DNA of 64,000 bases, from the NCBI GenBank assembly GCA_003243195.1, contig QFQI01000009.1, forward strand, positions 48,639 to 112,638, read 5' to 3'. Both the position numbers and the translations under genes were made by a program. How positions within the stretch are numbered: position 1 is the stretch's first letter; every line of letters starts with the position of its first letter. The notes below the pieces were generated by a model that did no database searches, was not told where the DNA came from, and saw nothing but the letters and a program-made list of their open reading frames with translations. Origin of the DNA: Sphingomonas taxi (GTDB taxonomy: Bacteria; Pseudomonadota; Alphaproteobacteria; Sphingomonadales; Sphingomonadaceae). Positions 27,649 to 37,700 of the stretch are shown piece after piece.

Positions 27649-29520
27649 ATGAAGCTGGTACGCGGCGCCTGGAAGCTGCTGGTCGGGATCAAGGACGCGC
27701 TCGTGCTCGTCGCCATGCTGCTGTTCTTCGCGGCGATCTTCGCCGCGCTCAACGCGCGGCAGCGTCCGGGCGCGATCGCCGACGGCGCGCTGGTGCTGGA
27801 GCTCGACGGGCAGATCGTCGAGCAGCCCGAGGAGGTGCCGCTGACCGCCCTCATCAGCGGACAGCAGATCGGCCATCAATACCGGCTGCGCGATGTGCTG
27901 CGCGCGATCGACGCCGCGCGCGACGACAAGCGCGTCAAGGCGATCGTGCTGGATCTCGATCGCTTCGGCGGCGCCTATCCGGCGGTGCTGGGCGAGGTTC
28001 AGGCCGCGCTGGTGCGCGCGCGTACCGCGGGCAAGCCGGTGCTGGCCTATGCCACCGCCTATACCGACGGCGGCTACCGCCTCGCCTCGGCGGCGAGCGA
28101 GATCTGGATGGACCCGCTGGGCGGCACGATCTTCGCCGGGCCGGGCGGCAACCAGTTGTTCTACAAGGGGCTGATCGACAAGCTGGGGGTCAACGCGCAC
28201 GTCTATCGCGTCGGCAAGTTCAAGTCGGCGGTGGAGCCGTTCACGCGCACCGACCAGAGCCCGGAATCGCGCGAGGCCGCGCAGGCGCTGTACGCCGCGT
28301 TGTTCGACCAGTGGCGCGAGGCGGTGACGCAGGCCCGACCCAAGGCGCAGCTGGGACCATGGCTGGGACAGCCGGCGCAGGTCGTGCAGCAGGCACGCGG
28401 CGACGTCTCGCGCGCCAACCTCGCCACCGGGCTGGTCGACAAGCTGGGCGACCGGGTCGCCTTTGGCCGCCGCGTCGCGCAACTGGCGGGCGGCGAGGAC
28501 AAGAAGCCGGCCGGCTGGTTCCGCACCATCGGCTACACGCCCTATGTCGCGTCGCTGCCGCTGCCCAAGAAGGGCGCGATCGGCGTGCTGACGATCGCCG
28601 GCGAGATCGTCGACGGCAAGGTCGGACCGGGCAAGGCGGGCGGCGATACGGTGTCGGATCTGCTGTATCGCGGGCTGGCCGACAACGAGCTGAAGGCGCT
28701 GGTGGTGCGGGTCGATTCGCCGGGTGGATCGGTGCTGGCCTCCGAGAAGATCCGGCTGGCGATCCTGGAGGCGAAGCGGCGCGGGTTGCCCATCGTCGTG
28801 TCGATGGGCGGGCTGGCGGCCTCGGGCGGCTATTGGGTGTCGACCCCCGCCGACGTGATCTTCGCCGAACCGGGCACGATCACGGGCTCAATCGGCATCT
28901 TCGGCATCATTCCGACGTTCGAGAACACCCTGGCCAAGATCGGCCTGTCGACCGATGGCGTGAAGACCACGCCGCTGTCGGGCCAGCCCGACGTGCTGGG
29001 CGGCACCACACCGCAGATGGACGCGATCGTGCAATCGGGGATCGAGCACGGCTATCTGCAGTTCCTGACCCGCGTCTCGCAATCGCGCAAGCTGCCGGTC
29101 GAGCGCGTCAACGAGATCGGTCAGGGTCGCGTCTGGGTGGGCGGCACCGCGCACCAGTTGCGGCTGGTCGATCGCTTCGGCGGGCTGGACGATGCGGTGC
29201 GCGAGGCGGCGAAGCGCGCCGGGCTGAAGGAGGCGGACGCGGTGTGGCTGGACAAGAAGCCCGGCTTCGCCGCGCAGATCGCACAGCAACTGGCCAGTCA
29301 GGAGGATGACGACGATGCCGACGCGCCGACCGATGCGATCGGTCGCCTGGCGTGGCAGCGACAACAGGCGTTCGCCTCCGCCCTGGGCGATGCGAAGCGG
29401 ATGCTGACCGGCGCATCGGTGCGCGCGCAGTGCCTGGAATGCGCCGGGCTCGGCCCGATCGCGGCGCGCGGTGAGGACCGCGGCCTGTGGCGGATGGTGA
29501 TGGCGCGGGTCGGTCTGTAA
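27649..29520 (+). CDS. sppA: Signal peptide peptidase SppA, 67-kDa type
   Basis: A 623-residue inner-membrane serine protease with one N-terminal anchor (about residues 15-36). It has two tandem crotonase-like halves, the length expected of the Gram-negative form. The catalytic Lys192 lies in GKFKSAVEPF and the nucleophile Ser392 in GGLAASGGYW. It degrades signal peptides left in the membrane. The C-terminal region after about residue 545 is an acidic, less conserved extension. The stop overlaps the next start. Confidence 0.95.
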   Translation: MKLVRGAWKLLVGIKDALVLVAMLLFFAAIFAALNARQRPGAIADGALVLELDGQIVEQPEEVPLTALISGQQIGHQYRLRDVLRAIDAARDDKRVKAIVLDLDRFGGAYPAVLGEVQAALVRARTAGKPVLAYATAYTDGGYRLASAASEIWMDPLGGTIFAGPGGNQLFYKGLIDKLGVNAHVYRVGKFKSAVEPFTRTDQSPESREAAQALYAALFDQWREAVTQARPKAQLGPWLGQPAQVVQQARGDVSRANLATGLVDKLGDRVAFGRRVAQLAGGEDKKPAGWFRTIGYTPYVASLPLPKKGAIGVLTIAGEIVDGKVGPGKAGGDTVSDLLYRGLADNELKALVVRVDSPGGSVLASEKIRLAILEAKRRGLPIVVSMGGLAASGGYWVSTPADVIFAEPGTITGSIGIFGIIPTFENTLAKIGLSTDGVKTTPLSGQPDVLGGTTPQMDAIVQSGIEHGYLQFLTRVSQSRKLPVERVNEIGQGRVWVGGTAHQLRLVDRFGGLDDAVREAAKRAGLKEADAVWLDKKPGFAAQIAQQLASQEDDDDADAPTDAIGRLAWQRQQAFASALGDAKRMLTGASVRAQCLECAGLGPIAARGEDRGLWRMVMARVGL

Positions 29521-30098
29521 TGGCGCAAGGCCCGCTCACGATCCGCGCAGCGACTCCGGCAGACGCCGCCGCGATCGCCGCCATCTACGCGCCGTTCGTG
29601 CTGGCCGGCACCGTGTCGTTCGAAACCGAGGCGCCGGACACGCGGCAGATGCGCGCGCGGATGGCGGCTTCGGACGGCTTCTATCCATGGCTGGTGGCGA
29701 CGTCGCACGACGACGGCCATGGCTCGGGCGTGCTCGGCTACGCCTATGCCACCCGCTTCCGCGACCGGCCGGCGTATCGCTATGTCGTGGAAACCTCGAT
29801 CTATGTCGCGGGGGCCACGCACGGACAGGGCGTGGGACGGCTGCTGTACGAGGCGCTGGTCGACACGTTGCGCGCGCAGGGCTTCACCCAGGCGATCGGC
29901 GTGATCGCGCTGCCCAACGACAGCTCGATCACGCTGCACGAGGCGGTCGGCTTCCGCCGCGCGGGCGTGTACCGCGAGGTCGGCTACAAACAGGGCCGGT
30001 GGATCGACGTCGGCTTCTGGCAATGCGAGCTGAACGAATCGGCGATCCCGCCGGTCGAGCCGAAACCGTTCAGCGTGACCGGCGTGGTGCGCGACTGA
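29520..30098 (+). CDS. GNAT acetyltransferase, phosphinothricin N-acetyltransferase-like
   Basis: A 192-residue protein whose ATG overlaps the sppA stop (TAATG). The N-terminus IRAATPADAAAIAAIYAPFVLAGTVSFE is split at residues 8-35. GYAYATRFRDRPAYRYVVE plus the acetyl-CoA loop HGQGVGRLLYEAL are typical of the phosphinothricin/methionine-sulfone acetyltransferase group. It should acetylate a small amine such as an amino-acid analogue; this does not by itself prove herbicide resistance. Coupling to sppA looks accidental. Confidence 0.88.
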   Translation: MAQGPLTIRAATPADAAAIAAIYAPFVLAGTVSFETEAPDTRQMRARMAASDGFYPWLVATSHDDGHGSGVLGYAYATRFRDRPAYRYVVETSIYVAGATHGQGVGRLLYEALVDTLRAQGFTQAIGVIALPNDSSITLHEAVGFRRAGVYREVGYKQGRWIDVGFWQCELNESAIPPVEPKPFSVTGVVRD

Positions 30099-30266
30099 CC
30101 CGCGCTGCGCGGCGGGTCACGCGACCGTGCCGCCGCGATCCCGCCTGGCGGCGCACCGCTGGGGTGCCTCGCGAGAACCATCGGCTTGGCGACGACGCGC
30201 CGTGACCCGGGCATGGTCGGGGTGACGGCGCCGCGACCGCGACAACGCACCGAGGCGTGCGCAGCG

Positions 30267-32900
30267 CTATCCCAGCCGCGTCAGCGCGGCCGCGAAGCGT
30301 TCGGCGTCCGCGGCCTTCTCGGCATGGTCCGCGCGCGCCTTTTCCACCGCCTCGGGCTTGGCGCGCTCCACGAAGCTGGCGTTGTTCAGGCGACCGGCGA
30401 GCGCGTCGCGCTCCTTCTCCGCCGCCGCCAGCGACTTGCGCAAGCGCTGCCGCTCCGCGTCCAGGTCGATCACTCCCTCCAGCGCCAGCGCGAACGTGTC
30501 CGCCCCCCACAGGATCGGCGCGCGCGCGCCCTGCGCCTCGCCGGGCGCCAGCGTGACCCGCGCAAGCCGCTCGACATAGGGCGCGATCTCGGTCGGCACC
30601 GCACCCGTGCCGGTGTGCAGCGCGATCCGCGCGCCCGGCGGCACGTTCAGCTCGGCGCGTGCTGCGCGCACGGCCTCGACCAGCTCGATCGCGCGACCGA
30701 TCTGCGCCACCGCCGCGGGATCGAGCGCGCGCGCATCGGCCATCGGCCAATGCGCGACGATCAGCTCATGCTCGCGCGGGGCGAGCGCATGCCACAATTC
30801 CTCGGTGATGAACGGCATGAAGGGGTGCAGCAGCACGAGGATCTGGTCGAGCACCCAGCCCGCGACCGCCTTCGTCTCCGCGTCGATGCTTCCTCTCTCG
30901 GCGGCGTTCGAGACAGGCTTGATCAGTTCCAGATACCAGTCGCAGAAGCGGCTCCACACGAACTGGTAGATGACGTTGGCGGCGGCGTCGAAGCGATAAT
31001 CGGCCAGCGCCAGATCGACCGCCTGCACCGCCTGGACCGTCTCGGCGACGATCCACTTGTTGACCGCCAGCGTCGCCGCGGGCGGCTCCAGCGTGGTCGA
31101 GCCGCCAATGCCGTTGGCCTGCGCGAAACGGCTGGCGTTCCACAGCTTCGTCGCGAAGTTGCGATACCCCTCGACGCGCTTCTCATCCATCTTGATGTCG
31201 CGACCCTGGCTCTCCATCGCCGCCATGAAGAAGCGCAGCGCATCGGCGCCATAGGCGTCGATGAGCCCGAGCGGGTCGACGGTATTGCCCTTCGACTTGG
31301 ACATCTTCGCCCCGTCCGCCGCGCGGACCAGACCGTGCAGGTAGAGCGTGCGGAACGGCACGTCGCCCATGAACTCGATGCCCTGCATCATCATACGCGC
31401 ATCCCAGAAGAACAGGATGTCGAAGCCGGAGATCAGCACGTCATTGGGATAGCGGCCGCCGAGCGACGCGTCGCCGTTCTCCGGCCAGCCCATCGTCGCG
31501 AACGGCCACAGCGCGCTGGAGAACCAGGTGTCGAGCACGTCGTCGTCCTGGCGCAGCGCCACGCCGTCGCCCGCCTGACGCTGCGCCTCCTCCGCGGTTT
31601 CCGCGACGAAGATGCGCCCGTCGTCGGCGAACCATGCCGGGATCCGATGTCCCCACCACAATTGTCGCGAGACGCACCATGGCTGGATGTTCTCCATCCA
31701 GTTGAAGAACGTCTTCTCCCACGTTTTCGGCACGATGCGGATCGCGCCCGAGCGCACCGCCTCGATCGCCGGCCTGGCCAGCGTGGCGGCATCGACATAC
31801 CATTGGTCGGTCAGCCACGGTTCGATCACCACGCCCGAACGGTCGCCATAGGGCGTCTGGATCACGCGATCCTCGACCCGCTCCAGCCAGCCCTCCGCGT
31901 CGAGTTGCGCCACCACCGCCTTGCGCGCGGCGAACCGTTCCAGCCCCAGCAACCCGGCCGGGATCGACCCGTCGGCCACCTGCGTCACATGCGCCCGCGC
32001 ATCCAGCATGTTGAGCATGTCGCGCGCCTCGATCCCCGCGCGGCGTCCGACCTCGAAATCGTTGAAGTCGTGCCCGGGCGTGATCTTCACCGCGCCCGAA
32101 CCCAGCGCCGGATCGGCATGTTCGTCCGCGACGATCGGGATCAGTCGACCCGTGATCGGCAGCCGAACCTGCCGCCCCACCAGCGTGCGATACCGCTCGT
32201 CATCGGGATGCACCGCCACCGCCATGTCGGCGAGCATCGTCTCCGGCCGGGTCGTCGCCACCGATATGTGGCCCGCGCCGTCCGCCAGCGGATAGCGCAG
32301 GTGCCAGAACTTGCCCTGCACCTCGCGCGTCTCGACCTCCAGGTCGCTGATCGCGGTGCCCAGACCGGGATCCCAGTTGACCAGCCGCTTGTCGCGATAC
32401 AGCAGCCCGCGCGCGTGCAGATCGACGAACACCTTCAGCACCGCCTTGCTGAAGCCCTCGTCCATCGTGAAGCGTTCGTTGGCCCAGTCCATCGAGCAGC
32501 CGAGCCGGCGAAGCTGGCCGGTGATCTGGCCGCCGCTCTCCGCCTTCCATTCCCACACCTTCGCGACGAAGGCGTCGCGGCCGAGATCGGTGCGCTTCTC
32601 GCCGCGCGCGGCCATCTGGCGTTCCACCACCATCTGCGTCGCGATGCCGGCATGGTCGGTGCCGACCACCCACAGCGCATCCTTGCCCTTCAGCCGCGCA
32701 TGCCGTGTCAGGATGTCCTGCAACGTGTTGTCCAGCGCATGGCCGATATGCAGCGATCCGGTGACGTTGGGCGGCGGATTGACGATCGTCCACGGTTCGG
32801 CGCCCGGCCGCTCGGGGCGAAACAGCCCGCGCTCCTCCCAATGCGCATACCAGCGCGATTCGATGGCGGCGGGGTCGAAGGTCTTCGCAAGCTCGGTCAT
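30267..32900 (-). CDS. valS: Valyl-tRNA synthetase
   Basis: A 877-residue class I synthetase. The HIGH motif is at residues 51-54 (GSLHIGHALDN) and KMSKS at about 532-536 (AKMSKSKGN). The editing domain lies between, with TTRPETMLAD. A C-terminal coiled-coil arm (DLDAERQRLRKSLAAAEKERDAL) closes the protein. ATG 32900 starts MTELAKTFDP; upstream frame is not conserved. In related genomes it follows a PopZ/DUF2497 gene; here two genes intervene. Confidence 0.98.
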   Translation of the reverse strand: MTELAKTFDPAAIESRWYAHWEERGLFRPERPGAEPWTIVNPPPNVTGSLHIGHALDNTLQDILTRHARLKGKDALWVVGTDHAGIATQMVVERQMAARGEKRTDLGRDAFVAKVWEWKAESGGQITGQLRRLGCSMDWANERFTMDEGFSKAVLKVFVDLHARGLLYRDKRLVNWDPGLGTAISDLEVETREVQGKFWHLRYPLADGAGHISVATTRPETMLADMAVAVHPDDERYRTLVGRQVRLPITGRLIPIVADEHADPALGSGAVKITPGHDFNDFEVGRRAGIEARDMLNMLDARAHVTQVADGSIPAGLLGLERFAARKAVVAQLDAEGWLERVEDRVIQTPYGDRSGVVIEPWLTDQWYVDAATLARPAIEAVRSGAIRIVPKTWEKTFFNWMENIQPWCVSRQLWWGHRIPAWFADDGRIFVAETAEEAQRQAGDGVALRQDDDVLDTWFSSALWPFATMGWPENGDASLGGRYPNDVLISGFDILFFWDARMMMQGIEFMGDVPFRTLYLHGLVRAADGAKMSKSKGNTVDPLGLIDAYGADALRFFMAAMESQGRDIKMDEKRVEGYRNFATKLWNASRFAQANGIGGSTTLEPPAATLAVNKWIVAETVQAVQAVDLALADYRFDAAANVIYQFVWSRFCDWYLELIKPVSNAAERGSIDAETKAVAGWVLDQILVLLHPFMPFITEELWHALAPREHELIVAHWPMADARALDPAAVAQIGRAIELVEAVRAARAELNVPPGARIALHTGTGAVPTEIAPYVERLARVTLAPGEAQGARAPILWGADTFALALEGVIDLDAERQRLRKSLAAAEKERDALAGRLNNASFVERAKPEAVEKARADHAEKAADAERFAAALTRLG

Positions 32901-32986
32901 GCGCGTGTCTGTAGGGCGCGGGCCTCCCCTTGAGAAGACGCCGCGCCCCAACGCTTGCTTAACCCCTGATCCGTATCGCGGGCGAC

Positions 32987-33382
32987 ATGGGGAATTCGAC
33001 CACACGGTTCGGGGACGATCACGAGGCGTTGCGCGCCAGCATGCGCCGGTTCGTGGACCTGATGGCGGCGGGTTACGACGCCGCCCGCGACGCGCTGCCG
33101 CGCGAGCGCGTCGCCTTTTCGCAACTGTTCCGCCAGCACCTTGCCGAAGAAAGCGCGCACGTGCGCACCGCCTTGCCGGACGATGCGATCGCCGCGAAGG
33201 CCGCAGGCGACATGCAGGCGCTGTTGCAGGAATATAGCGCGCACGTCAGCCACTGGACCCCGGCACGGATCGACGCGGACTGGGACGGTTACCGCTGCGC
33301 GGTGCTGCGGCTCCAGCGCCGGATGCTGGTACGCATGGCGTGGGAGGAGCGCGAGCTCCTCCCACGCCTTCGCGCCGCCTGA
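32987..33382 (+). CDS. Hemerythrin-like (HHE domain) protein
   Basis: A 131-residue helical protein. DHEALRASMRRFVDL, FRQHLAEESAHVRTAL, YSAHVSHW and WEERELLPRL give His/Glu spacings of an HHE cation-binding four-helix bundle, but not every canonical ligand is clear. It is predicted soluble and could bind a di-iron centre. It is divergent from valS and its stop is one base from the S9 peptidase stop. Its last 12 codons lie in a perfect 13-bp inverted repeat (33338-33367). Confidence 0.68.
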   Translation: MGNSTTRFGDDHEALRASMRRFVDLMAAGYDAARDALPRERVAFSQLFRQHLAEESAHVRTALPDDAIAAKAAGDMQALLQEYSAHVSHWTPARIDADWDGYRCAVLRLQRRMLVRMAWEERELLPRLRAA

Positions 33383-33383
33383 A

Positions 33384-35411
33384 TCAGCGCGCGCCCTTCG
33401 TCCAGCGATCCATCCAGCCGATCACCTCGCGATACCATTGCCGCGAGTTCGTCGGCTTCAACACCCAGTGATTCTCGTTGGGGAACACCAGCAGCCGCGA
33501 CGGGATGTCGCGGCGTTGCAGCGCGGTGAACGCCGCCAGCCCCTGCGTATAGGGGATGCGGAAGTCCTTTTCCCCGGTGATGACCAGTTGCGGCGTCTTC
33601 CACCGCGCGACGTGATTGACCGGGTTCCACTTCTCGAACGCCTGCGGATCCTCAAAATACGCCTTGCCGCCGTGCTCCCATTCGTCGAACCACAATTCCT
33701 CGGTTTCGTACGCCATGGCGCGCGCGTCGAACACGCCATCGTGCTGGACGATGCACCGGAAGCGATCGGGCCAGCGCCCCTCGATCCAGTTCATCATGTA
33801 TCCGCCGTAGCTGGCGCCCAGCGCGCAGGCGTTGTCGCCGTCCATCCAGTCGAAGCGTGCGGTCGCGGCGGCCAGACCCTTTTGCAGATCCTCCAGCGGC
33901 CAGCCGCCCCAATTGTCGCGGATCGCGTCCGTGAACGCCTGCCCGTAGCCGGTCGAGCCGTGGAAATCGACCGCGACCAGCGCATAGCCGGCCCCGGCGA
34001 ACACCGCCGGGTTCCAGCGGTACGACCAACTGTTGTTGCTCGATCCCTGCGGCCCGCCATGGACCATATAGGCGATCGGCAGCTTGCCCGTCGCACCGGC
34101 GGGGCGAACCGCATAGCCCCACACCGTGTCGTCGTTGGCGCCCTTGAAGCTGAACCGCGCCACGGCCGGCATGTCGATGCCGGCGAGCTTCGCGGCATTG
34201 ACGCTGGTCAGCCGCTCGGGCTGGCCGGACGTGCCGACGCGGTAGAAATCGTCGGGCGCGGTCAGGCTGTTCATCGCCACCACCACGCCGCGCGCGCCCA
34301 CCGCCACCGCGGAGACATTGCCCTGTCCGGTGAGGCGCGTCGCCTGCCCGGTGGTGGCATCGACGCGCCACAGCGGGTTCTCCTGCGTGTCCTCGGCGGT
34401 GACGTACAGCGCGCGTGAGTCGGGCGACCATTGCAGCGAGCCGATCGAGCGATCCCAGCGTTCGGTCAGCGACACCGTCCGGCCCGTGGCGAGATCGCGG
34501 ACGGTGAGGACGTAGCGATCCGCCTCGTAACCCGGACGGCGCATCGCCAGCCACGCCAGCTTGCGACCGTCCGGCGACACGGCCGGCTGCGTGTCGGTGG
34601 CGCGGTTGGCGACGGTCAGGTTGGTCGGCGCGGCACTGCCGTCCGCCGGCACCGCGAAGATATCGAGGTTGGTGGACAGCGGCTCGATCCGGCCGGCCTC
34701 GCGGAGCGCGAAGTAGACGGTGCGCCCGTCCGGGCTCCAGTTCACCTCCTCCGCGCCGCCGAACGGCTTGGACGGCGTATCACCGACCAGCGCAGGGGCC
34801 AGCGCCCGCCCGTTGCCGCGCGCAAGGCCGGTGGTGGCGAGCGGCAGGACGAACAATTGCGAGCCCGTGCCGTCCGCCCATGTGTCCCAGTGCCGGACGA
34901 ACAGCCGGTCGTACGTGCGCCCGACGCCGGCGTCGGCGCGCTTCTTGACCATCGCCGGCTCAAGCGTCGGCGCGGCCGGGCGACGATCCGCCCACACCAG
35001 TATCCGGTTGCCGCTCGGCGCGACCTTGAAGCCGTTGAACCCGCCCGCGAAATCGGTCAGGCGGCGCGGGGCGCCGCCCGTGACCGGCACCGACCAGATC
35101 GCGTCATCGGCGCTGAAATAGACGGTGGTGCCGACGATCTGCGGATCGTTCTCGTCCAGTTTCGGGTCGGCGGCCAGCTTCACCGGCGTCGCGCCGCGTA
35201 CCGACAGGTCGAGCCGCCACAGATCGTAGCGGCCGCGATCGGCGGCAAGGTCCGTCTCACGCTGCGCCCAGACCAGCCAGCGGCCGTCCTTTGACAGGGC
35301 CGGTGCGCCGATGCGCGACAACATGGTCAGGTCGTCGATGGTGATCTGCCGCGCGGCGACGGGCGTGGCAGCGGCGAGCGCGAGCAGACTCGCGATGGTC
35401 AGCATTCTCAT
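33384..35411 (-). CDS. Secreted S9 family peptidase (acylaminoacyl/DPP5-like)
   Basis: A 675-residue protein with a signal peptide (MRMLTIASLLALAAATPVAA). Its N-terminal beta-propeller shows TolB/WD40-like blocks such as VNWSPDGRTVYFAL, AVSPDGRKLAWLAM and LQWSPDSRALYVTA. The C-terminal hydrolase has nucleophile GASYGGYMMNW, Asp in ITGEKDFRIPY and His in NENHWVL. Closest in style to DPP5/acyl-peptide hydrolases, so it should trim oligopeptides in the periplasm. It is unrelated in operon terms to the other S9 gene at 6831. Confidence 0.92.
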   Translation of the reverse strand: MRMLTIASLLALAAATPVAARQITIDDLTMLSRIGAPALSKDGRWLVWAQRETDLAADRGRYDLWRLDLSVRGATPVKLAADPKLDENDPQIVGTTVYFSADDAIWSVPVTGGAPRRLTDFAGGFNGFKVAPSGNRILVWADRRPAAPTLEPAMVKKRADAGVGRTYDRLFVRHWDTWADGTGSQLFVLPLATTGLARGNGRALAPALVGDTPSKPFGGAEEVNWSPDGRTVYFALREAGRIEPLSTNLDIFAVPADGSAAPTNLTVANRATDTQPAVSPDGRKLAWLAMRRPGYEADRYVLTVRDLATGRTVSLTERWDRSIGSLQWSPDSRALYVTAEDTQENPLWRVDATTGQATRLTGQGNVSAVAVGARGVVVAMNSLTAPDDFYRVGTSGQPERLTSVNAAKLAGIDMPAVARFSFKGANDDTVWGYAVRPAGATGKLPIAYMVHGGPQGSSNNSWSYRWNPAVFAGAGYALVAVDFHGSTGYGQAFTDAIRDNWGGWPLEDLQKGLAAATARFDWMDGDNACALGASYGGYMMNWIEGRWPDRFRCIVQHDGVFDARAMAYETEELWFDEWEHGGKAYFEDPQAFEKWNPVNHVARWKTPQLVITGEKDFRIPYTQGLAAFTALQRRDIPSRLLVFPNENHWVLKPTNSRQWYREVIGWMDRWTKGAR

Positions 35412-35568
35412 GCGCGATCATAGAGCAGAAGGTTGCGGGCGAGACAATCGCGCCGTGGCGGCGTGACATGCGGGCCTGCAAACGCCGCGACATCACCGAC
35501 GACGCTCCGAAACGCAGAGATGGAAATGATCTTACGCGCGACGGACCTGCGCCCGCGCGCGCCGCCGC

Positions 35569-36135
35569 TCAACCGGGATTGGTGATCTTCGCGATCTCGC
35601 GCGCCACCATCTGCTCCACGAGCCGCGGCAGGTTCTGGTCGAGCCACTCGCCCAGCATCGGGCGCAGCATGTCGCGCACCAACCCTTCCAGCGTCCCGTC
35701 GCTGTCCGGTTCCGGCTTGACGACCAGTCGCGACAAGGCCCCCAGCGCGCCGCGCGTCGCCTCCACCGTTGCCGGAGACACCGCGGGATTGGCGTCATCG
35801 TCGGCGAGCGGCGTCGCCGGGGACGGCGCGGCATAGCTGGATGCCGCCGGAGTCGGGGACGGCGCATAGGCCGGGGCGACCGTTCGCTCCTCCGCGGCGT
35901 CCGTGAACGACGCCGGGGCGTGGGCAGCGGTCGGGGCCGGGGCGGGCGCCGCAGCCGGCATTGGCGCGGGTGCCGCCAGCGGCTCGTTCAGTTCGAGCAC
36001 GGCGTCGCGGTGGTCGTCATCAATGGCACGCGGCGCGGCGCGGCGCGGTGCCGGCGGCGCTTCGCCCTCCTTGATGACGCGCTTGATCGAGGCGAGAATG
36101 TCTTCCATCGACGGTTCGGCGCTCATATCCCCCAT
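35569..36135 (-). CDS. PopZ-like (DUF2497) polar organising protein
   Basis: A 188-residue protein with the PopZ plan: conserved N-terminus EPSMEDILASIKRVIKEG, a Pro/Ala/Asp-rich acidic disordered centre, and a C-terminal oligomerisation helix pair LEGLVRDMLRPMLGEWLDQNL. In Caulobacter PopZ anchors ParB and the chromosome origin at the poles. The GAGGA site favours ATG 36135 over 36126. It sits 30 bases after the TolC-family gene. Confidence 0.88.
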   Translation of the reverse strand: MGDMSAEPSMEDILASIKRVIKEGEAPPAPRRAAPRAIDDDHRDAVLELNEPLAAPAPMPAAAPAPAPTAAHAPASFTDAAEERTVAPAYAPSPTPAASSYAAPSPATPLADDDANPAVSPATVEATRGALGALSRLVVKPEPDSDGTLEGLVRDMLRPMLGEWLDQNLPRLVEQMVAREIAKITNPG

Positions 36136-36165
36136 CGGGCCATCCTCACAACGGTGCCGCGAACG

Positions 36166-37689
36166 TCAGGGGCGCGGCGTGTCGACACCTGTCGTCAATG
36201 CAGGCGTCCTGTCAACGTTACTTTCGAGCAGCGGATCCAGCGGGCGCGTCACCGTCGCATCCTGCGCCGCGCTGTCGGCGGTGCTGCTGGCGACCGGAGC
36301 GGCGCGCTCGCCATTGTCCCAGTCGTTCAAGCGGCCGCGTACCGCGCGGTAGTTGATCGTCGGATCATAGAGCGCGCCGCCATCGAGGCCCAGATCCTCG
36401 GCCTCCGCATGTCCCATCGCCGCGAGCAGCGCGAAGCCGGCGACATAGGCGTCGCGGCGCGCCGACACGAGCGTGACCTGGCTGTTGAGCAATTCCTGTT
36501 CGGCGTTCAGGATGTCGAGCACGGTGCGTGTGCCGACGCTGTTTTCGGCGCGCACGCCCTCCAGGCTCAGCTTGTTGGCGTTCACCGCCGCCTCTGCCGA
36601 GGCGATCACCTCCAGCGAGGAGCGCCACACTGCATAGGCGGAACGCGCGGAGGAGATCACCTGCCGCTCCGCCGCCGTCGCCTGCTCGATCGCCTGTCCG
36701 CGCAGTTCCTGCGCCTGGCGCACCTGCGCGCCGACGCGCCCGCCCTGGAACAGCGGGATGCTGAGCGACACGCCGCCGCTGGTGGAGGTGCCGGTCTGCT
36801 CGCTGCCGAGACCGCCAGCGGTGCCCCGCCCCAGCGTGCCGAGATAGTTGAAGTAATTCTGTCCGGCGGTCAGCCCCACCTGCGGCAACCGTCCGGCGCG
36901 CGCGACGCGCACGTCATAGCCGGTGGCGTCGCGCACGCGGCGCGCGGCGATCAGGTTGGGATTGTCCCGCAGCGCCACGTCCACCGCGCCATCCGCCGTG
37001 CCCGGCAGCCCCGGCAGCGGCGGCGGCGGCTCCAGCGTGCCGGGGGGAGCGCCGACCAGCCGCACGTAATTCTCGCGGCTGGAGATCAGCGTCGCCTGTG
37101 CCGACTGCAATTGCGCGCGCGCCAGGCTGAGCCGCGCCTCGGACTGCGCCACGTCGGTGCGGGTCAGGTCGCCGACCTCGAAGCGATCGCGGCTGGCGCG
37201 CAGGTTGGTGTCGAGCACGCGCACGTTCTGCGTGTTGAGCCCGACGATCGCCTCGTCACGCAGCACGTTGTTATAGGCGCTGACCACGTCGGTGAAGGTC
37301 GTCGCCTCCACCCCGCGCAGGTTCGCCCGGCCCGCCTCGACCCGCGTCTCCGCCGCCAGCACGCCGTTGCGCACGCGTCCGCCCTGATACAGCGGTACCG
37401 TAAGGTTGACCGCCGCATCCACCCGCCGCTCCGGCGTGGTGAAGCTGTTGCCGCCGCGCACGAAATTATCGGTGAACGCCCCCTGCCCGGTCAGCGACGG
37501 TCGCCCCGCCGCGCGCGCGATCGCGACGCTCTCGTCATTGGCGCGCTGCGCCGCGCGCTGCCCGGTGAGCGTGGGATTGTCGCGATACGCCCGCGCCAGC
37601 GCCTCGCGCAACGTCTCCGCCGCCGCCGGACCAGGTGCCGCCAGCGTGACGGCCACCGACGTGAGCAGCGGCAGGGAACGGAATCGCAC
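36166..37689 (-). CDS. TolC-family outer membrane efflux channel
   Basis: About 507 residues from a GTG start with a GAGGA site, then signal peptide FRSLPLLTSVAVTLAAPGPAAA. The mature protein has the TolC repeat: LREALARAYRDNPTLTGQRAA and the second-half VALRDNPNLIAARR, long coiled-coil helices, and VDAAVNLTVPLYQGGRV/GVSLSIPLFQGGRVGAQV beta-strand blocks. It is the outer-membrane exit duct for type I secretion or RND efflux. It follows PIMT by 11 bases. The partner pump is not in this window. Confidence 0.94.
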   Translation of the reverse strand: MRFRSLPLLTSVAVTLAAPGPAAAETLREALARAYRDNPTLTGQRAAQRANDESVAIARAAGRPSLTGQGAFTDNFVRGGNSFTTPERRVDAAVNLTVPLYQGGRVRNGVLAAETRVEAGRANLRGVEATTFTDVVSAYNNVLRDEAIVGLNTQNVRVLDTNLRASRDRFEVGDLTRTDVAQSEARLSLARAQLQSAQATLISSRENYVRLVGAPPGTLEPPPPLPGLPGTADGAVDVALRDNPNLIAARRVRDATGYDVRVARAGRLPQVGLTAGQNYFNYLGTLGRGTAGGLGSEQTGTSTSGGVSLSIPLFQGGRVGAQVRQAQELRGQAIEQATAAERQVISSARSAYAVWRSSLEVIASAEAAVNANKLSLEGVRAENSVGTRTVLDILNAEQELLNSQVTLVSARRDAYVAGFALLAAMGHAEAEDLGLDGGALYDPTINYRAVRGRLNDWDNGERAAPVASSTADSAAQDATVTRPLDPLLESNVDRTPALTTGVDTPRP

Positions 37690-37700
37690 GCGCGTGATCC

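Noticed and set aside
30186..32933. Long open frame (915 codons) on the plus strand over valS
   Set aside because: It is antisense to the full-length, motif-complete valyl-tRNA synthetase. High GC makes such frames common, and its residues (rich in Arg/His/Asp) show no family pattern.
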